Part shown: piece after piece, positions 9,128 through 26,635 of the stretch
Layout of the letters: every line of letters starts with the position of its first letter
Numbering within the stretch: position 1 is the stretch's first letter
Notes under the pieces: model-generated
What the model was told of the DNA's origin: nothing
The model's database searches: none
The model's input: only the letters and a program-made list of their open reading frames with translations
Assembly: GCA_903881315.1 (NCBI GenBank)
Contig: CAIRSR010000117.1
Coordinates: 18,598-82,597, forward strand
Source of the DNA: an uncultured Thiotrichales bacterium
GTDB taxonomy: Bacteria > Pseudomonadota > Gammaproteobacteria > CAIRSR01
DNA length: 64,000 nucleotides
Direction: 5' to 3'
Position numbers and translations under genes: made by a program

Positions 9128-11521
9128 CTAGACAGCGACCCGAGAATCCGCAGACACCGCGACGAGTTCAACCTCCTCAGCAGTGGGCCCCAAAGCGGCA
9201 GTCTCGACCGATGCCATTGGTACCAACACACAGCCCTCCGCCACTCGATCGTCCACCAACAGCGGCAAATTCACACTCTCCCCCCCTTGGCGCACAACGA
9301 CCCGCGCAACACCAGAGAGCCCTATCCGCGCCACCGTCGCCGGATGAACCCGTGCAGCAACCGGAACACGCCCATCCGGAGTGGATTGCAATGCTGATGC
9401 GCGTCGCACCAACGCATCCTGCGCATAGGGAGGCACCTCAGAAAGCCGCTCCAGACAACTCGTTCCGGATCCAATCGTCTGCGGAACCGCCCAGGGCACA
9501 ACATTGCTCGGGGTAATCACGCCAATGGCCTCCCTCGCCTCCGCCAACACTTGATCGGAGGAAAAATAATCGAAGCCGCTAAGAGCCATCAGGTTACCCA
9601 ACACCCGAAGCACCTTCCAGGCGGGTCGAGCCTCCCCCACCGGCGCTGCTGCGCCCTGGAAACCCTGCCAATGTCCTTCGAGGTTCACAAACGTACCAGA
9701 GGTCTCCGCATACGGAGACACCGGCAAAAGCGCGTGCGCGTAGCTCTCTTGGGCAGGGGTAATCCACGAGGAAAGGCTTACCACAAAATCAGCGTTCTGC
9801 AACCCCTTCAACGCCAGAGCAGGGTCAGCGCAATCACGTTCAAGCTCAGCGCCCAGAACCAGAAGACCTCGCACCCCTCCGGACACTTGGGTGCGCCAGT
9901 CTTGGCCCATCATCACCGGCTTACCGCCAGGCCCACGATGAGGAACACAACCCGCCAACCAGGCACCAACGGTTCCCGCCGCCTCTGGCAGATAACCCAC
10001 AGTAGCTCCGGTCAGCTCCGCAACTACCCCCACCAACGATCGCAAGACACTAAAACGGGGATGGGATCGTGCGAGATTGCCCATCAATATAATTGCAGAG
10101 GCAGCCTGTACCAAGTACTCGGCAGTAACTCGCGCCGCATCACTGACCTCAACACCCTCCCACAGAACCGCAAGACCGGACGACACAGCACGCCCGCTTG
10201 CGGCCTGGGCTGCCTTAGCAACCGCCAACAGCTCCCGCTCCCATCGACTCGGAGGGACAACCATCGTCGCATTTGGAGAGTAATTGTAATCACGAGCAAC
10301 CGCATCTAAGAACATCGCGTGCGATCCCCGCATCACCGCCCTACGGAGACGATGATTAACCAACGGGTGCTCTTTGCGTAGATAGGAACCTACAACAAAA
10401 ACAGCCCCCTTCTGCTCTAGATCTGGGATAGCACAACCAAGCCAAGGAAAGACCGGATCCTGCGCTTGATCGGAGAAATCGAGCTGGCGCAGGCGATGAT
10501 CCACGTTAGGACTACCAGCGGTACGCATCAATTTCTGAACAAGATAGCTCTCTTCTAACGTCGCCGTTGGCGCAACCAGAGCACCCAGCGCCGTGGCTCC
10601 GTGGGATTTTCGCACCTGATCGAGACCGTTCGCCACGAACTCTAGCGCCGTCGACCAATCCACTTCTCGCCACACACCATTCTCGCGGATACGCGGAGTC
10701 GTCAACCGATCGCTACTGTAAAGCCCTTGGTAACTAAAACGATCGCGATCGGAGATCCACATTTCATTGATTGACTCGCATTCCCGGGCAACAACCCGCA
10801 TTACCCTCCCCCTGCGTACATCCAACCGCAGGTGAGAGCCAAAAGAATCATGAGCACCAATCGCCGCGTGCGGCTGAAACTCCCAGGAACGTCCGGTATA
10901 CCGCGCCGGTTTAGAAGTCAGCGCACCTACCGGACAGACATCAATAAGGTTACCAGAGAGTTCCGACGATAAGGGATGACCGGTATGGGAGGATATCGCG
11001 ATCCGCTCACCACGACCGACAGTACTCAGTTCATTGACGCCGGCAATCTCCCGACTGAAGCGCAGACAGCGGGTACACATGATGCACCGCGTCATGTCCG
11101 TAGCAACCAGCGGCCCGAAATCAGGGTTCGTTAGCACCCGCTTCCCAAAACCATAGCGAGAAACCGTACCACCAAAACCGATAGACGCCTCTTGCAACGG
11201 ACACTCACCACCCTGATCACAGATGGGGCAATCGAGAGGATGATTAACGAGTAAAAATTCCATCACCCCGCGCTGGGCATTTAGCGCCTTGGGTGACTTC
11301 GTGCGGATCCTCATCCCCTCTGCCACGGGGGTGGCACAGGCGGGTACCGCCTTGGGCATTCTCTCTACATCAACCAAACACATCCGGCAACTAGCAGCGG
11401 TCGAGAGTTTCTTGTGATAACAGAACCGAGGGATGACAATCCCGATCCCCTCAGCTGCCTCAATAATGGAGGTTCCACGCTTGACTTGGACATCAATACC
11501 ATCAATCTGGATGTTTAACAT
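9128..11521 (-). CDS. nuoG: NADH-quinone oxidoreductase subunit G
   Basis: 797 residues from the ATG at 11521 (MLNIQIDGIDVQVKRG). The frame runs on to 11563 without family similarity. NuoG is the large iron-sulfur subunit of the peripheral arm. An N-terminal [2Fe-2S] ferredoxin domain (CYHKKLS, CRMCLVDV) is followed by CPICDQGGECPLQ and CIMCTRCLRFSREI for the other clusters, then a molybdopterin-oxidoreductase-like domain that has lost its cofactor role in this family. It lies 29 bases after nuoF. Confidence 0.95.
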   Translation of the reverse strand: MLNIQIDGIDVQVKRGTSIIEAAEGIGIVIPRFCYHKKLSTAASCRMCLVDVERMPKAVPACATPVAEGMRIRTKSPKALNAQRGVMEFLLVNHPLDCPICDQGGECPLQEASIGFGGTVSRYGFGKRVLTNPDFGPLVATDMTRCIMCTRCLRFSREIAGVNELSTVGRGERIAISSHTGHPLSSELSGNLIDVCPVGALTSKPARYTGRSWEFQPHAAIGAHDSFGSHLRLDVRRGRVMRVVARECESINEMWISDRDRFSYQGLYSSDRLTTPRIRENGVWREVDWSTALEFVANGLDQVRKSHGATALGALVAPTATLEESYLVQKLMRTAGSPNVDHRLRQLDFSDQAQDPVFPWLGCAIPDLEQKGAVFVVGSYLRKEHPLVNHRLRRAVMRGSHAMFLDAVARDYNYSPNATMVVPPSRWERELLAVAKAAQAASGRAVSSGLAVLWEGVEVSDAARVTAEYLVQAASAIILMGNLARSHPRFSVLRSLVGVVAELTGATVGYLPEAAGTVGAWLAGCVPHRGPGGKPVMMGQDWRTQVSGGVRGLLVLGAELERDCADPALALKGLQNADFVVSLSSWITPAQESYAHALLPVSPYAETSGTFVNLEGHWQGFQGAAAPVGEARPAWKVLRVLGNLMALSGFDYFSSDQVLAEAREAIGVITPSNVVPWAVPQTIGSGTSCLERLSEVPPYAQDALVRRASALQSTPDGRVPVAARVHPATVARIGLSGVARVVVRQGGESVNLPLLVDDRVAEGCVLVPMASVETAALGPTAEEVELVAVSADSRVAV

Positions 11522-11550
11522 CGCAACCCCATCGCTGCCCAGCGCCAATG

Positions 11551-12837
11551 TTAGACCATACACTTCTTGTGTTCGATGTGATACTCGAACTCGGCACGGA
11601 AGTGCTTGAGAAAACTCGCCACCGGCATCGCCGCAGCATCACCCAAAGCGCAAATGGTACGACCCTCGATCCTGCTACCAACATTGGCCAGCAGTTCCAA
11701 ATCACCGGGACGACCTTCACCATGTTCAATGCGGTGCAGCAAGCGGGCTAGCCAACCCGTACCCTCACGACACGGAGTACACTGACCACAGGACTCCTCC
11801 GCATAAAAATGGGACAGACGCGCCAGCAACTTCACCATACAGGCCGTCTCATCAATAACAATTACCGCACCGGAACCCAACATGGAGCCGACCTTCGTGA
11901 GCCCACCATAATCCATGGTAACCCGTCTCATGGTCTCAGCAGGAACCACCGGGACAGACGAGCCACCCGGGATCACTGCCTTAAGCCGATTCCCCTTCCA
12001 AACACCACCCGCCATAGCGAGCAATTCCAAGAAAGGGGTTCCCAGCGAGATCTCATAGTTTCCCGGGTTAGCCACATGACCCGATACCGAAAAGACCTTG
12101 GTGCCACCACAAATCGGCTCACCGCGCCAGTTAAACCACTGCCCACCATTGCGCACAATGCTTGGGATACACGCGAGTGACTCAGCGTTATTGATCGTGG
12201 TCGGCTTACCGTAAAGCCCATACTGCGCGGGAAACGGCGGCTTAAAACGCGGCTGTCCCTTCTTGCCCTCAATCGATTCTAGGAGCGCTGTCTCCTCACC
12301 ACAGATATAGGCACCAGCACCCAGGTGAGTATAGATCTCGAAGTTTAAACCCGAGCCCAAAATGTTGCGACCGAGTAAACCAGCAGCCCGAGCGTCCGCA
12401 AGAGCAGCCTCAAAGCGCTCATAGGGCTCCCAGAACTCACCACGAATGTAGTTATAGCCAACCGTCGCGCCGATGGTATATCCGGCAATAATCATGCCCT
12501 CAACCACCGAGTGCGGATTAAAGCGCAGAATATCCCGATCCTTACAGGTACCCGGCTCTCCCTCATCGGAGTTACACACAAGGTACTTCTGATCCTGCAC
12601 GTTCTGCGGCATAAAGCTCCATTTGATGCCGGTCGGAAACCCCGCACCACCACGCCCACGGAGCTGGCTTTTCTTGAGTTCAGCGATAATCGTCGCCGGG
12701 GGTGTCTTTTCCCGCAATATCTTTTCTATCGCCTGGTACCCACCTACCTTGCGATAACTCTCCATCGTCCAAGGCGGATCTAGGTGCAGGGTGCTTAAAC
12801 AGATGTTGTCGGTGTCAGTACTGCAGTTATCGGACAT
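11551..12837 (-). CDS. nuoF: NADH-quinone oxidoreductase subunit F
   Basis: 428 residues from the ATG at 12837, 4 bases after the nuoE stop. The frame is open further upstream to 12870, overlapping nuoE. NuoF oxidises NADH, holds FMN and one [4Fe-4S] cluster, and is the electron entry point of complex I. Conserved motifs are [14 protein letters not shown] (FMN/NADH site), [16 protein letters not shown] and the cluster motif [12 protein letters not shown] near the C terminus. Confidence 0.96.
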   Translation of the reverse strand: MSDNCSTDTDNICLSTLHLDPPWTMESYRKVGGYQAIEKILREKTPPATIIAELKKSQLRGRGGAGFPTGIKWSFMPQNVQDQKYLVCNSDEGEPGTCKDRDILRFNPHSVVEGMIIAGYTIGATVGYNYIRGEFWEPYERFEAALADARAAGLLGRNILGSGLNFEIYTHLGAGAYICGEETALLESIEGKKGQPRFKPPFPAQYGLYGKPTTINNAESLACIPSIVRNGGQWFNWRGEPICGGTKVFSVSGHVANPGNYEISLGTPFLELLAMAGGVWKGNRLKAVIPGGSSVPVVPAETMRRVTMDYGGLTKVGSMLGSGAVIVIDETACMVKLLARLSHFYAEESCGQCTPCREGTGWLARLLHRIEHGEGRPGDLELLANVGSRIEGRTICALGDAAAMPVASFLKHFRAEFEYHIEHKKCMV

Positions 12838-12841
12838 GACG

Positions 12842-13369
12842 CTATTCCAGGCTATCGAGGATCCGGTCAATGCGCTCCGGGGTTAAGCGTTCATGATACG
12901 TCCGCCCAACCTGCATCGCAGGCGCACCAACACACGCACCGAGGCACTCCACCTCTTTAAGAGTGAACCGTCCATCGGCGGTAGTTTCGCCAGCTTCAAT
13001 CCCGAGTCGATTGGTAAGATGCGCCATTACCTCATCGGAACCTCGCAACATACAAGAAATATTGGTACAAACGCAGACCTTGTGGCGACCAACAGGGGCT
13101 AGATCGTACATGGAATAAAAAGTGGCCACCTCAGAGACCGTAGTCGCCGGCATGGAAAGATACTCAGCCACCGCATCTAAGTGGGCCGCAGACAACCACC
13201 CACCATTGTCGTCCTGCGCGATACGCAACGCCGCCATCACCGCCGACTGCTTGTGTTCGGGCGGATACTTGGCCACCCAGAGATCAATCTCCGCACACAC
13301 CGCCGGTGACAACACCACCTTCCCCGTTACCACCTCTGGACTAGCAACCTCTTCTGGCTTGGAAGTCAC
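12842..13369 (-). CDS. nuoE: NADH-quinone oxidoreductase subunit E
   Basis: 175 residues. NuoE is the thioredoxin-fold [2Fe-2S] subunit that sits beside NuoF in the NADH dehydrogenase module. Its four cysteine ligands can be placed in VCTNISCML and [12 protein letters not shown]. The start codon overlaps the nuoD stop by 4 bases, so the two are likely translationally coupled. Confidence 0.96.
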   Translation of the reverse strand: MTSKPEEVASPEVVTGKVVLSPAVCAEIDLWVAKYPPEHKQSAVMAALRIAQDDNGGWLSAAHLDAVAEYLSMPATTVSEVATFYSMYDLAPVGRHKVCVCTNISCMLRGSDEVMAHLTNRLGIEAGETTADGRFTLKEVECLGACVGAPAMQVGRTYHERLTPERIDRILDSLE

Positions 13370-14619
13370 CGATCAACCTCCCCGAACACAATATCAATGG
13401 TGCCAACGACAGAGACCACGTCCGCCAACATGTGGCCGCGAACCATCTCGTCCATCGCTGCCAAGTGAGGGAAAGTGGCCGTTCTCACCCTAAATCTGTA
13501 TGGTTTATTCGCGCCATCCGACATAAGGTACACACCAAGCTCCCCCTTCGGATGCTCCACCGCCGCATAAACCTCGCCCTCGGGCACCACGTAACCTTCC
13601 GAGAAAAGCTTGAAGTGGTGGATCAGGGATTCCATGTCTCGCTTCATCTCTTCGCGAGACGGAGGTGCCACCTTACGATCACTGACCATCACCGGGCCAG
13701 GATTACGCCGCAACCACTCTATGCACTGACGAATGATGCGATTAGATTGCCGTAACTCCTCAATGCGCACCAAATACCGATCGTAGCAGTCGCCGGTCAC
13801 CCCGACAGGGATATCAAAATCGAGCCTATCGTAGACCTCATAGGGCTGCTTCTTCCGTAGATCCCAGGCAACACCCGATCCGCGTAGCATCGGCCCCGAA
13901 AACCCCAACTGCAACGCACGCTCGGGTGTAACCACCCCGATACCCACTGTGCGCTGTTTCCAGATACGGTTATCCGTCAGCAGTGTCTCGTACTCATCAA
14001 CATTCGCGGGGAACCGCTCGGTAAAATCCCAGAGGAAATCAAGTAACGACCCCTGTCGATTCGCATTCAGCCTATCGACATCCTTCTGATTGCTCCAGCG
14101 CGAACTCCTATACTGGGGCATAGTCTCGGGCAAGTCACGATACACCCCACCAGGCCGGAAGTACTGGGTATGCATCCGCGCCCCAGACACCGCCTCATAA
14201 CAATCGAAAAGATCCTCACGTTCCCTGAAGGTATACAGGAACATGGTCATCGCGCCGAGGTCAAGACCGGACGTGCCAAGGAAAAACAGGTGATTCAACA
14301 TCCGACTGACCTCGTCGAACATCACCCGAATGTACTGGGCGCGCAACGGCACCTCAATACCCAGCAACCGCTCAACGGCCATGACGTAGGGATGTTCATT
14401 CAGCATCATGGATATGTAATCCATGCGCGTCATAAAACCAATGTTCTGGTTGAACGCCCGACTCTCGGCCAACTTTTCTGTGCCGCGATGCAGCAGCCCG
14501 ATATGTGGATCGGCACGCTGCACAACCTCACCATCCAATTCTAAGATAAGGCGCAGTACACCATGCGCAGCGGGATGTTGAGGCCCCAAATTCAAAGTGT
14601 AGTTTCTAATCTCCGCCAT
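13366..14619 (-). CDS. nuoD: NADH-quinone oxidoreductase subunit D
   Basis: 417 residues, the 49-kDa-type subunit that forms the quinone-binding cavity with NuoB. The opening [18 protein letters not shown] contains the conserved His loop near the quinone headgroup, and [12 protein letters not shown] near the end is also typical. It is a stand-alone gene, not the NuoCD fusion of enteric bacteria. It begins 6 bases after nuoC. Confidence 0.97.
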   Translation of the reverse strand: MAEIRNYTLNLGPQHPAAHGVLRLILELDGEVVQRADPHIGLLHRGTEKLAESRAFNQNIGFMTRMDYISMMLNEHPYVMAVERLLGIEVPLRAQYIRVMFDEVSRMLNHLFFLGTSGLDLGAMTMFLYTFREREDLFDCYEAVSGARMHTQYFRPGGVYRDLPETMPQYRSSRWSNQKDVDRLNANRQGSLLDFLWDFTERFPANVDEYETLLTDNRIWKQRTVGIGVVTPERALQLGFSGPMLRGSGVAWDLRKKQPYEVYDRLDFDIPVGVTGDCYDRYLVRIEELRQSNRIIRQCIEWLRRNPGPVMVSDRKVAPPSREEMKRDMESLIHHFKLFSEGYVVPEGEVYAAVEHPKGELGVYLMSDGANKPYRFRVRTATFPHLAAMDEMVRGHMLADVVSVVGTIDIVFGEVDR

Positions 14620-14625
14620 GGCAGA

Positions 14626-15234
14626 TTACCGTTGGCCCCCCACACCTTCCCCTTCGTAACGATTGTCCCGACGAATAACTCGGGGTGGATGAGCACGCGG
14701 CTCAACTGTAACTGGCTGATAGACGACCCTTCCCCGTTCAGCGTCGTAGCGCATTTCCACAGTTCCGACAACCGGAAAGTCCTTACGGAACGGGTGACCT
14801 ACAAAACCATAATCGGTCAATATGCGGCGAAGATCCGTGTGACCATCGAAAAGAATGCCGAACAGGTCAAACGTCTCACGCTCATACCAATTGGCAGACT
14901 CCCATAGCCCCACCACAGAGTCCATGACGGGCGTTTCGTCATCCAAGAAAACCTTGACACGTACGCGCTCGTTATGGGCAATAGAGAGCATTTGGTACAC
15001 AACCGCAAATCGCCCCCCCTTCCGACCACCTCCCCCATAGGTTAGGTAGTCAACCCCACACAGATCCATGAGCACATCAAATCGGAGATCCGGCGCGTCC
15101 CGCAGTTCCCTGGCCACCCCCAAAAAACGCTCGCGTGACACGACCAGGATGTGCTGACCACAATCCTGAAGGAACTCTACACCGACGCCTTCGAAGTGAT
15201 TTCTCAGACGCTCCGCCAAGCCCAGTCTATTCAT
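14626..15234 (-). CDS. nuoC: NADH-quinone oxidoreductase subunit C
   Basis: 202 residues, the 30-kDa-type peripheral subunit of complex I. The signature [37 protein letters not shown] is conserved in pieces that can be read directly (for example REVWDMFG-like [10 protein letters not shown] and GHPFRKDFP). It carries no metal centre. It lies between nuoB (62-base gap) and nuoD. Confidence 0.96.
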   Translation of the reverse strand: MNRLGLAERLRNHFEGVGVEFLQDCGQHILVVSRERFLGVARELRDAPDLRFDVLMDLCGVDYLTYGGGGRKGGRFAVVYQMLSIAHNERVRVKVFLDDETPVMDSVVGLWESANWYERETFDLFGILFDGHTDLRRILTDYGFVGHPFRKDFPVVGTVEMRYDAERGRVVYQPVTVEPRAHPPRVIRRDNRYEGEGVGGQR

Positions 15235-15296
15235 GGCCGGAATCGCTTCCCGTTCTCAAGCTGTGAAAGGAAAACACCACTGACAACCACCCGAAC

Positions 15297-15773
15297 CTAC
15301 CGGGCAATGGTACTGGTGCGCTTGATCTTCTTCTGCAACTGCAACATCCCGTAGATAAAGGCCTCGGCGGTGGGCGGACACCCGGGGATATAGACATCCA
15401 CCGGCACTATCCGATCGCAGCCCCTCACTACGGAGTAGGAGTAATGATAATAGCCGCCACCGTTCGCACATGATCCCATGGAAACCACCCAGCGCGGCTC
15501 CGCCATCTGGTCATAGACCTTCCGTAAGGCAGGTGCCATCTTATTGGTCAAGGTTCCCGCGACTATCATGACATCCGATTGACGAGGGCTCGGACGAAAC
15601 ACAATCCCGAATCGATCTAGATCGTAGCGCGAAGCACCCGCGTGCATCATCTCTATTGCACAACACGCCAACCCGAACGTAACCGGCCACATCGAACTTG
15701 TGCGGGCCCAGTTAATAACTGCATCAGCCGATGTAGTTACAAAACCCTTTTCAAGAATCCCCTCTATTCCCAT
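15297..15773 (-). CDS. nuoB: NADH-quinone oxidoreductase subunit B
   Basis: 158 residues from the ATG at 15773 ([11 protein letters not shown]). A GTG seven codons upstream is also in frame, but the chosen start matches the usual NuoB N terminus. NuoB holds cluster N2, the last [4Fe-4S] before quinone. Its ligands are visible as the tandem cysteines in [13 protein letters not shown], plus GSCANGGG and PGCPPTAE. The gene overlaps the end of nuoA by 10 bases. Confidence 0.96.
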   Translation of the reverse strand: MGIEGILEKGFVTTSADAVINWARTSSMWPVTFGLACCAIEMMHAGASRYDLDRFGIVFRPSPRQSDVMIVAGTLTNKMAPALRKVYDQMAEPRWVVSMGSCANGGGYYHYSYSVVRGCDRIVPVDVYIPGCPPTAEAFIYGMLQLQKKIKRTSTIAR

Positions 15774-16120
15774 TCCAGCGATCCCTTCTTCCACTCGTAA
15801 ATAAACCCAATCACCAGGATCCCAAGAAAGATCAGCATCGCCGCAAAGCCGAAAACGCCAACCTGCTTTAGCGCCACGCCCCAGGGAAACAAGAAGGCAA
15901 TCTCTAGATCGAAGACAATGAAAAGGATAGCAACGAGATAATAACGTACATCAAACTTCAGACGCGCGTCCTCGAATGCCTCAAACCCGCACTCGTAAGG
16001 AGCCGTCTTCTCGCTATTGGGACGACGGGTTCCGAGGACAAACCCCGTAAGGAGCGACATCACCCCCGTACCCAGACCTACCATCAAGAACAGCAAAATG
16101 GGAAGGTAGTTTTGCAACAT
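15764..16120 (-). CDS. nuoA: NADH-quinone oxidoreductase subunit A
   Basis: 118 residues with three membrane helices, first gene of the complex I operon. NuoA helps form the junction between the quinone pocket and the membrane arm. Family stretches [21 protein letters not shown] and [19 protein letters not shown] sequence ([16 protein letters not shown]) are present. Its 5' region carries a candidate promoter between 16212 and 16251. Confidence 0.96.
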   Translation of the reverse strand: MLQNYLPILLFLMVGLGTGVMSLLTGFVLGTRRPNSEKTAPYECGFEAFEDARLKFDVRYYLVAILFIVFDLEIAFLFPWGVALKQVGVFGFAAMLIFLGILVIGFIYEWKKGSLEWE

Positions 16121-16211
16121 CGCGTACTTCCCTCTGGATTCGTTTCGATCCGCGCCTCACACGGGGGCGCCACACACGTCACCCAACCGACCCAAGCCAC
16201 TACCCAACGAA

Positions 16212-16251
16212 ATCATAACTGAGTCTAAGCCAATCCCGCAATCCCTGTCAA
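16212..16251 (-). promoter_or_regulatory. Candidate sigma-70 promoter of the nuo operon
   Basis: On the minus strand TTGACA (16246-16251) is followed after 18 bases by TAGACT (16222-16227). A second candidate pair overlaps it: TTGCGG (16236-16241), 18 bases, TATGAT (16212-16217). Both would transcribe nuoA, whose ATG lies about 100 bases downstream. It sits just past the end of the preceding minus-strand gene, where a fresh promoter is expected. Only the hexamer matches support it. Confidence 0.45.
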
Positions 16252-16282
16252 GCACCCATAAAGACTACTTATAGTCAGCCAG

Positions 16283-20860
<4,578 letters not shown>

Positions 20861-20916
20861 AGTAACCCCAGAAACACACGCCAAACTATCTTCGTTTATC
20901 CGACGTGGACGCCTTT

Positions 20917-20944
20917 ATGATATTGCGCCTACAGCACACTCCAA
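20917..20944 (-). promoter_or_regulatory. Weak candidate promoter for the repeat protein
   Basis: On the minus strand TTGGAG (20939-20944), a 16-base spacer and TATCAT (20917-20922) lie about 60 bases upstream of the ATG at 20860. The -10 box is good and the -35 is poor. The location, in the only gap between ligA and this gene, is what supports it. Confidence 0.3.
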
Positions 20945-20996
20945 CCATCGCACTTGCAACGGCACCGCATGAGTACCCATCGTTTATCGCAGCGCA

Positions 20997-23056
<2,060 letters not shown>

Positions 23057-24889
23057 TTACTCCACCGTTACCGATTTGGCCAGGTTTCTTGGCTGATCTA
23101 CGTTAGTACCTCGGTGCACCGCCGTGTGGTAGGCCAATAACTGTAACGGCACGGTATAGACAATCGGTGCCGTAACCTCACCAACGCTCGGAATACTGAT
23201 GACGTGCATATCCGCAGCACTTTGCAGATTGGCCTTGTCATCGGCGAACAGATAAAACTGTCCGCCGCGGGCGCGCACCTCTTGGAGATTAGATTTCAGT
23301 TTCTCCAGAAGCTCATTATTAGACACTAGCGCCATCACCGGCATATTCGCATCCACCAGGGCAAGCGGGCCGTGTTTTAGTTCTCCCGCCGGATACGCCT
23401 CAGCGTGGATATAAGAGATCTCTTTGAGCTTAAGCGCCCCTTCCAGCGCGACCGGATACTGGGTGCCACGCCCCAGATACAACGCATGGTGCTTATCCAC
23501 AAGTTGCGCTGCCAATGCGCGGATGGTATCGTCCAGCCGCAGCACCTTCTCGATGAGGACGGGCAATGCGAGCAGCTCCGCCACCAATTCGGCCTCTCGG
23601 GCCTCGCTAAGACCATTGCGCCGCGCTATTGCGATAACCAATAATAACAACGCAACGAGTTGGCAGGTAAACGCCTTGGTAGACGCCACACCAATCTCAG
23701 GGCCCGCACGGGTCATTAAGGCCAACTCGGCCTCGCGGACGATTGAACTCTCGGGGACATTACAAATCGCAAGCGAGTGGGCATAACCAAGACGCTTGGT
23801 CTCTTGTAGGGCAGCCAAGGTATCCGCCGTCTCACCGCTTTGCGAGATACACACCACCAGCGTCCCCGGGGATACCGCCGGACGGCGATAGCGAAACTCA
23901 CTTGCCACCTCTACGCTACAAGGTGTTTTGGCAATTGCCTCGAACCAATAACGAGCCACCAGACCCGCATGGTAGCTCGTGCCACACGCAATAATCTGGA
24001 TCGCCTTCGTGTCGTTAAGTACCGTACGCGCCGCAGGCCCAAAGGCCTCCTCTAAGATGCGATGGCCACAGATCCGGCCTTCTAGCGTATCCGCAATCGC
24101 CACGGACTGCTCGTGGATCTCCTTCTGCATATAATGACGGAAGTCACCAAGGTCAATCGCCCCGGCACGCAATTCGCTCTTCTTGATTAGGCGCTCCACC
24201 CTTTGGCCCGCAAAATCGTAGAGGGTTATTCCTTGCGCAGAAATATCCGCAACGTCTCCGTCCTCGAGAAAGATGAAGTGCTGGGTCACCGCAAGCAGCG
24301 CGGTTACATCAGAGGCAATAAATTGCTCGTTGCTACCAACACCAATGACCAATGGACTACCCAAGCGAGCCGCCACCAAGCGCCCAGGATCGGTCGTAGA
24401 CACGACACCGAGCGCATAAGCACCCGCCAATTCGCTAATCGCCACACGTACCGCCGCTTGGAGATCCGGCTGATGAAGACGATGGTAATGGACAAGATGG
24501 GCCACAACCTCGGTGTCGGTCTCGGAGGTAAACTCGTAACCAAGGTTTTCGAGGCGCTCCCGCAAGACCTCGTGGTTTTCGATGATGCCATTGTGTACCA
24601 CCGCCACGGTATCGCGCGAGGTGTGGGGGTGGGCATTACAATCAGCGGGACGGCCATGGGTAGCCCAACGGGTGTGAGCAATACCAAGCCCCCCGCGCAA
24701 GGGGCTGCATTCAAGAAACCGCTCTAAGTCGATTACCTTACCGGTTACGCGAGCCCGCTCCAATTGACCACTCTCATCTTGGATAGCCACACCCGCTGAA
24801 TCGTAACCTCGGTATTCCAGTCGCTTCAAACCCTCAAGGAGAATCGCCACAACATCACGTCCGGCAACAGCGCCAACAATTCCACACAT
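23057..24889 (-). CDS. glmS: Glutamine-fructose-6-phosphate aminotransferase
   Basis: 610 residues, the normal length. GlmS makes glucosamine-6-phosphate from fructose-6-phosphate and glutamine, the entry step to UDP-GlcNAc for peptidoglycan and LPS. The N-terminal class II amidotransferase domain begins MCGIVGAV, with the nucleophile Cys exposed after Met removal, and includes THGRPADCNAHPH. Two SIS sugar-isomerase domains follow (ACGTSYHAG, SQSGETADT, GRGTQYPVALEGALKLKE). It ends LAKSVTVE as expected. It lies 60 bases after glmU with a hairpin in the gap, a gene pair conserved across gammaproteobacteria. Confidence 0.97.
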   Translation of the reverse strand: MCGIVGAVAGRDVVAILLEGLKRLEYRGYDSAGVAIQDESGQLERARVTGKVIDLERFLECSPLRGGLGIAHTRWATHGRPADCNAHPHTSRDTVAVVHNGIIENHEVLRERLENLGYEFTSETDTEVVAHLVHYHRLHQPDLQAAVRVAISELAGAYALGVVSTTDPGRLVAARLGSPLVIGVGSNEQFIASDVTALLAVTQHFIFLEDGDVADISAQGITLYDFAGQRVERLIKKSELRAGAIDLGDFRHYMQKEIHEQSVAIADTLEGRICGHRILEEAFGPAARTVLNDTKAIQIIACGTSYHAGLVARYWFEAIAKTPCSVEVASEFRYRRPAVSPGTLVVCISQSGETADTLAALQETKRLGYAHSLAICNVPESSIVREAELALMTRAGPEIGVASTKAFTCQLVALLLLVIAIARRNGLSEAREAELVAELLALPVLIEKVLRLDDTIRALAAQLVDKHHALYLGRGTQYPVALEGALKLKEISYIHAEAYPAGELKHGPLALVDANMPVMALVSNNELLEKLKSNLQEVRARGGQFYLFADDKANLQSAADMHVISIPSVGEVTAPIVYTVPLQLLAYHTAVHRGTNVDQPRNLAKSVTVE

Positions 24890-24922
24890 TACGAAAATCC
24901 CTCCTCAGTAAACTTGCAGACT

Positions 24923-24939
24923 CTCTCGTCTCCCGAGAG
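24923..24939 (-). promoter_or_regulatory. Hairpin in the glmU-glmS spacer
   Basis: CTCTCG (24923-24928) and CGAGAG (24934-24939) form a perfect 6-bp stem with a 5-base loop, between the glmU stop and the glmS ribosome site (GGAGGG just before the ATG). No T tract follows, so it is not a standard terminator. In enteric bacteria this spacer is where the glmUS mRNA is processed and glmS is controlled by a small RNA. A similar role here is only an inference. Confidence 0.4.
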
Positions 24940-24949
24940 GAATGATGTA

Positions 24950-26377
24950 CTAAGCGGTCGAGGCTTTCTTGGTGGGCCGTTTCCAGCCAGGACGGGTCTC
25001 TTGACGAGCACGACTTAAGGTCAATTCTCCCGACGGTGCATTGCAGACGATAACAGAACCCGCACCGATAATCGCATCCGCACCAATCTCAACCGGAGCG
25101 ACCAAAGCGGTATTCGACCCAACAAAAACTCGATCGCCGATTACGGTACGGTGCTTGTTGGCTCCATCATAATTACAGGTAATCGTTCCCGCACCAACAT
25201 TGACCCCCCGCCCCACATCAGCGTCACCAATATAACTCAGATGGTTAATCTTACTGCCTTCCTGTACCTGTGACTGCTTAATCTCAACAAAATTCCCGAC
25301 ATGGACACGCGAATCGAGGGTAGTACCAGGGCGTAACCGCGCAAAAGGGCCAATGACACATCCCTGCCCGACGGTAGCCCCCTCAAGAACGGAATGAGCC
25401 CGCACCTCGGTATCATCCGCAATGGTCACATCCTTCAGAAAACAATGAGGCCCAATCCGTACCCGATCACCCAACTGCACCTGCCCCTCGAAGATAACAC
25501 CGATATCGATCTCCACATCGCGGCCTACCGTGAGTTCTCCGCGCAGATCGAAACGAGCCGGGTCACGCAGGGTCACGCCTTGCAGCATAAGCTCCCGCGC
25601 CCGACACAACTGATAGGCCCGCTCCAGCTCGGCAAGCTGGACACGCTGGTTCACGCCGAGAACCTCGATCAGCACCGAAGGCGCTGTGGTACGCACCGGC
25701 ACACCATCGGCAACCGCAAGGCTAACAATGTCGGTCAGATAATACTCACCCTGGGCGTTACGGGTATCGAGTCGAGCTATCCAATTGGCCAAATAGCCAC
25801 CATCCACCGCCAAAACACCCGTATTCACTTCACGCACCTGGCGCTCTCGTGGCGTTGCATCCTTCTCTTCAACGATACCGATTACCTGACCCGCCTCATC
25901 GCGGAGGATGCGACCATATCCCGTCGGATCCAGCAAATCCACGGTGAGTAAGGCAAGCGCACCCTTGGGTGCATCAGGAGAGGGCACAACCGCGTCCAGC
26001 AGAGTGCGCAGGGTTTCTGGTCGAATGAGAGGAACGTCACCATACAGGATCAGCGCAGTATCCCCATGCTGAAGATGGGGCAGCGCTTGCAGAACCGCAT
26101 GACCGGTGCCAAGCTGAGAGGCTTGTTCAACCCAGGTCACGGGCAGATGCGCAAGACTAGCACGCACCCGCTCACCTCCGTGACCATAAACAACACAGAC
26201 ACGCCGCGCCTCTAGTTGGATCGCCGTATCAATAACGTGCGCCAACAGCGGCTTACCCCCAACGACGTGCAAAACCTTAGGCAGATCGGAACGCATTCGC
26301 GTCCCTTGCCCGGCCGCAAGGATGATGACTGTCGGCGCACAAGAACGACGGACACCACTACCAACAGTGAATTCCAC
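24950..26377 (-). CDS. glmU: Bifunctional UDP-GlcNAc pyrophosphorylase / GlcN-1-P acetyltransferase
   Basis: 475 residues from a GTG preceded by GGGAGGATAG. GlmU acetylates glucosamine-1-phosphate and then joins it to UTP, making UDP-GlcNAc. The N-terminal nucleotidyltransferase domain has LAAGQGTRMRSDLPKVLH and ILYGDVPLIRPETL. The C-terminal half is a left-handed beta helix of hexapeptide repeats, with the acetyltransferase stretch NFVEIKQSQV, the NHLSYIGDADVG motif and GAGTITCNYDG. It is cotranscribed with glmS downstream. Confidence 0.96.
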   Translation of the reverse strand: MEFTVGSGVRRSCAPTVIILAAGQGTRMRSDLPKVLHVVGGKPLLAHVIDTAIQLEARRVCVVYGHGGERVRASLAHLPVTWVEQASQLGTGHAVLQALPHLQHGDTALILYGDVPLIRPETLRTLLDAVVPSPDAPKGALALLTVDLLDPTGYGRILRDEAGQVIGIVEEKDATPRERQVREVNTGVLAVDGGYLANWIARLDTRNAQGEYYLTDIVSLAVADGVPVRTTAPSVLIEVLGVNQRVQLAELERAYQLCRARELMLQGVTLRDPARFDLRGELTVGRDVEIDIGVIFEGQVQLGDRVRIGPHCFLKDVTIADDTEVRAHSVLEGATVGQGCVIGPFARLRPGTTLDSRVHVGNFVEIKQSQVQEGSKINHLSYIGDADVGRGVNVGAGTITCNYDGANKHRTVIGDRVFVGSNTALVAPVEIGADAIIGAGSVIVCNAPSGELTLSRARQETRPGWKRPTKKASTA

Positions 26378-26635
26378 GACCTATCCTCCCGCTGACACCC
26401 CCGAACCAAGCCACAGAACCTGGCACCCCAGCCTCTCTTCGGATCCGGAGAGACACAACGCCGCAGCGGCCTCCCGCCAATACTTCTGACTCGACCGCCA
26501 AACGGCGACGATCAACCAACGCACCGCGCTAATGGGCAACCAAACAAATGCACAACGCGCGCCCGCTTAGCCCAACCGCAGCAAGCCCATCTTGAGTGGG
26601 CGAAGGATAGTGCCAAGTACTGTGAAGACAACAGT

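Noticed and set aside
9551..10309. A 252-codon plus-strand frame inside nuoG
   Set aside because: Long only because the opposite strand is a conserved gene; composition is basic and unlike a protein.
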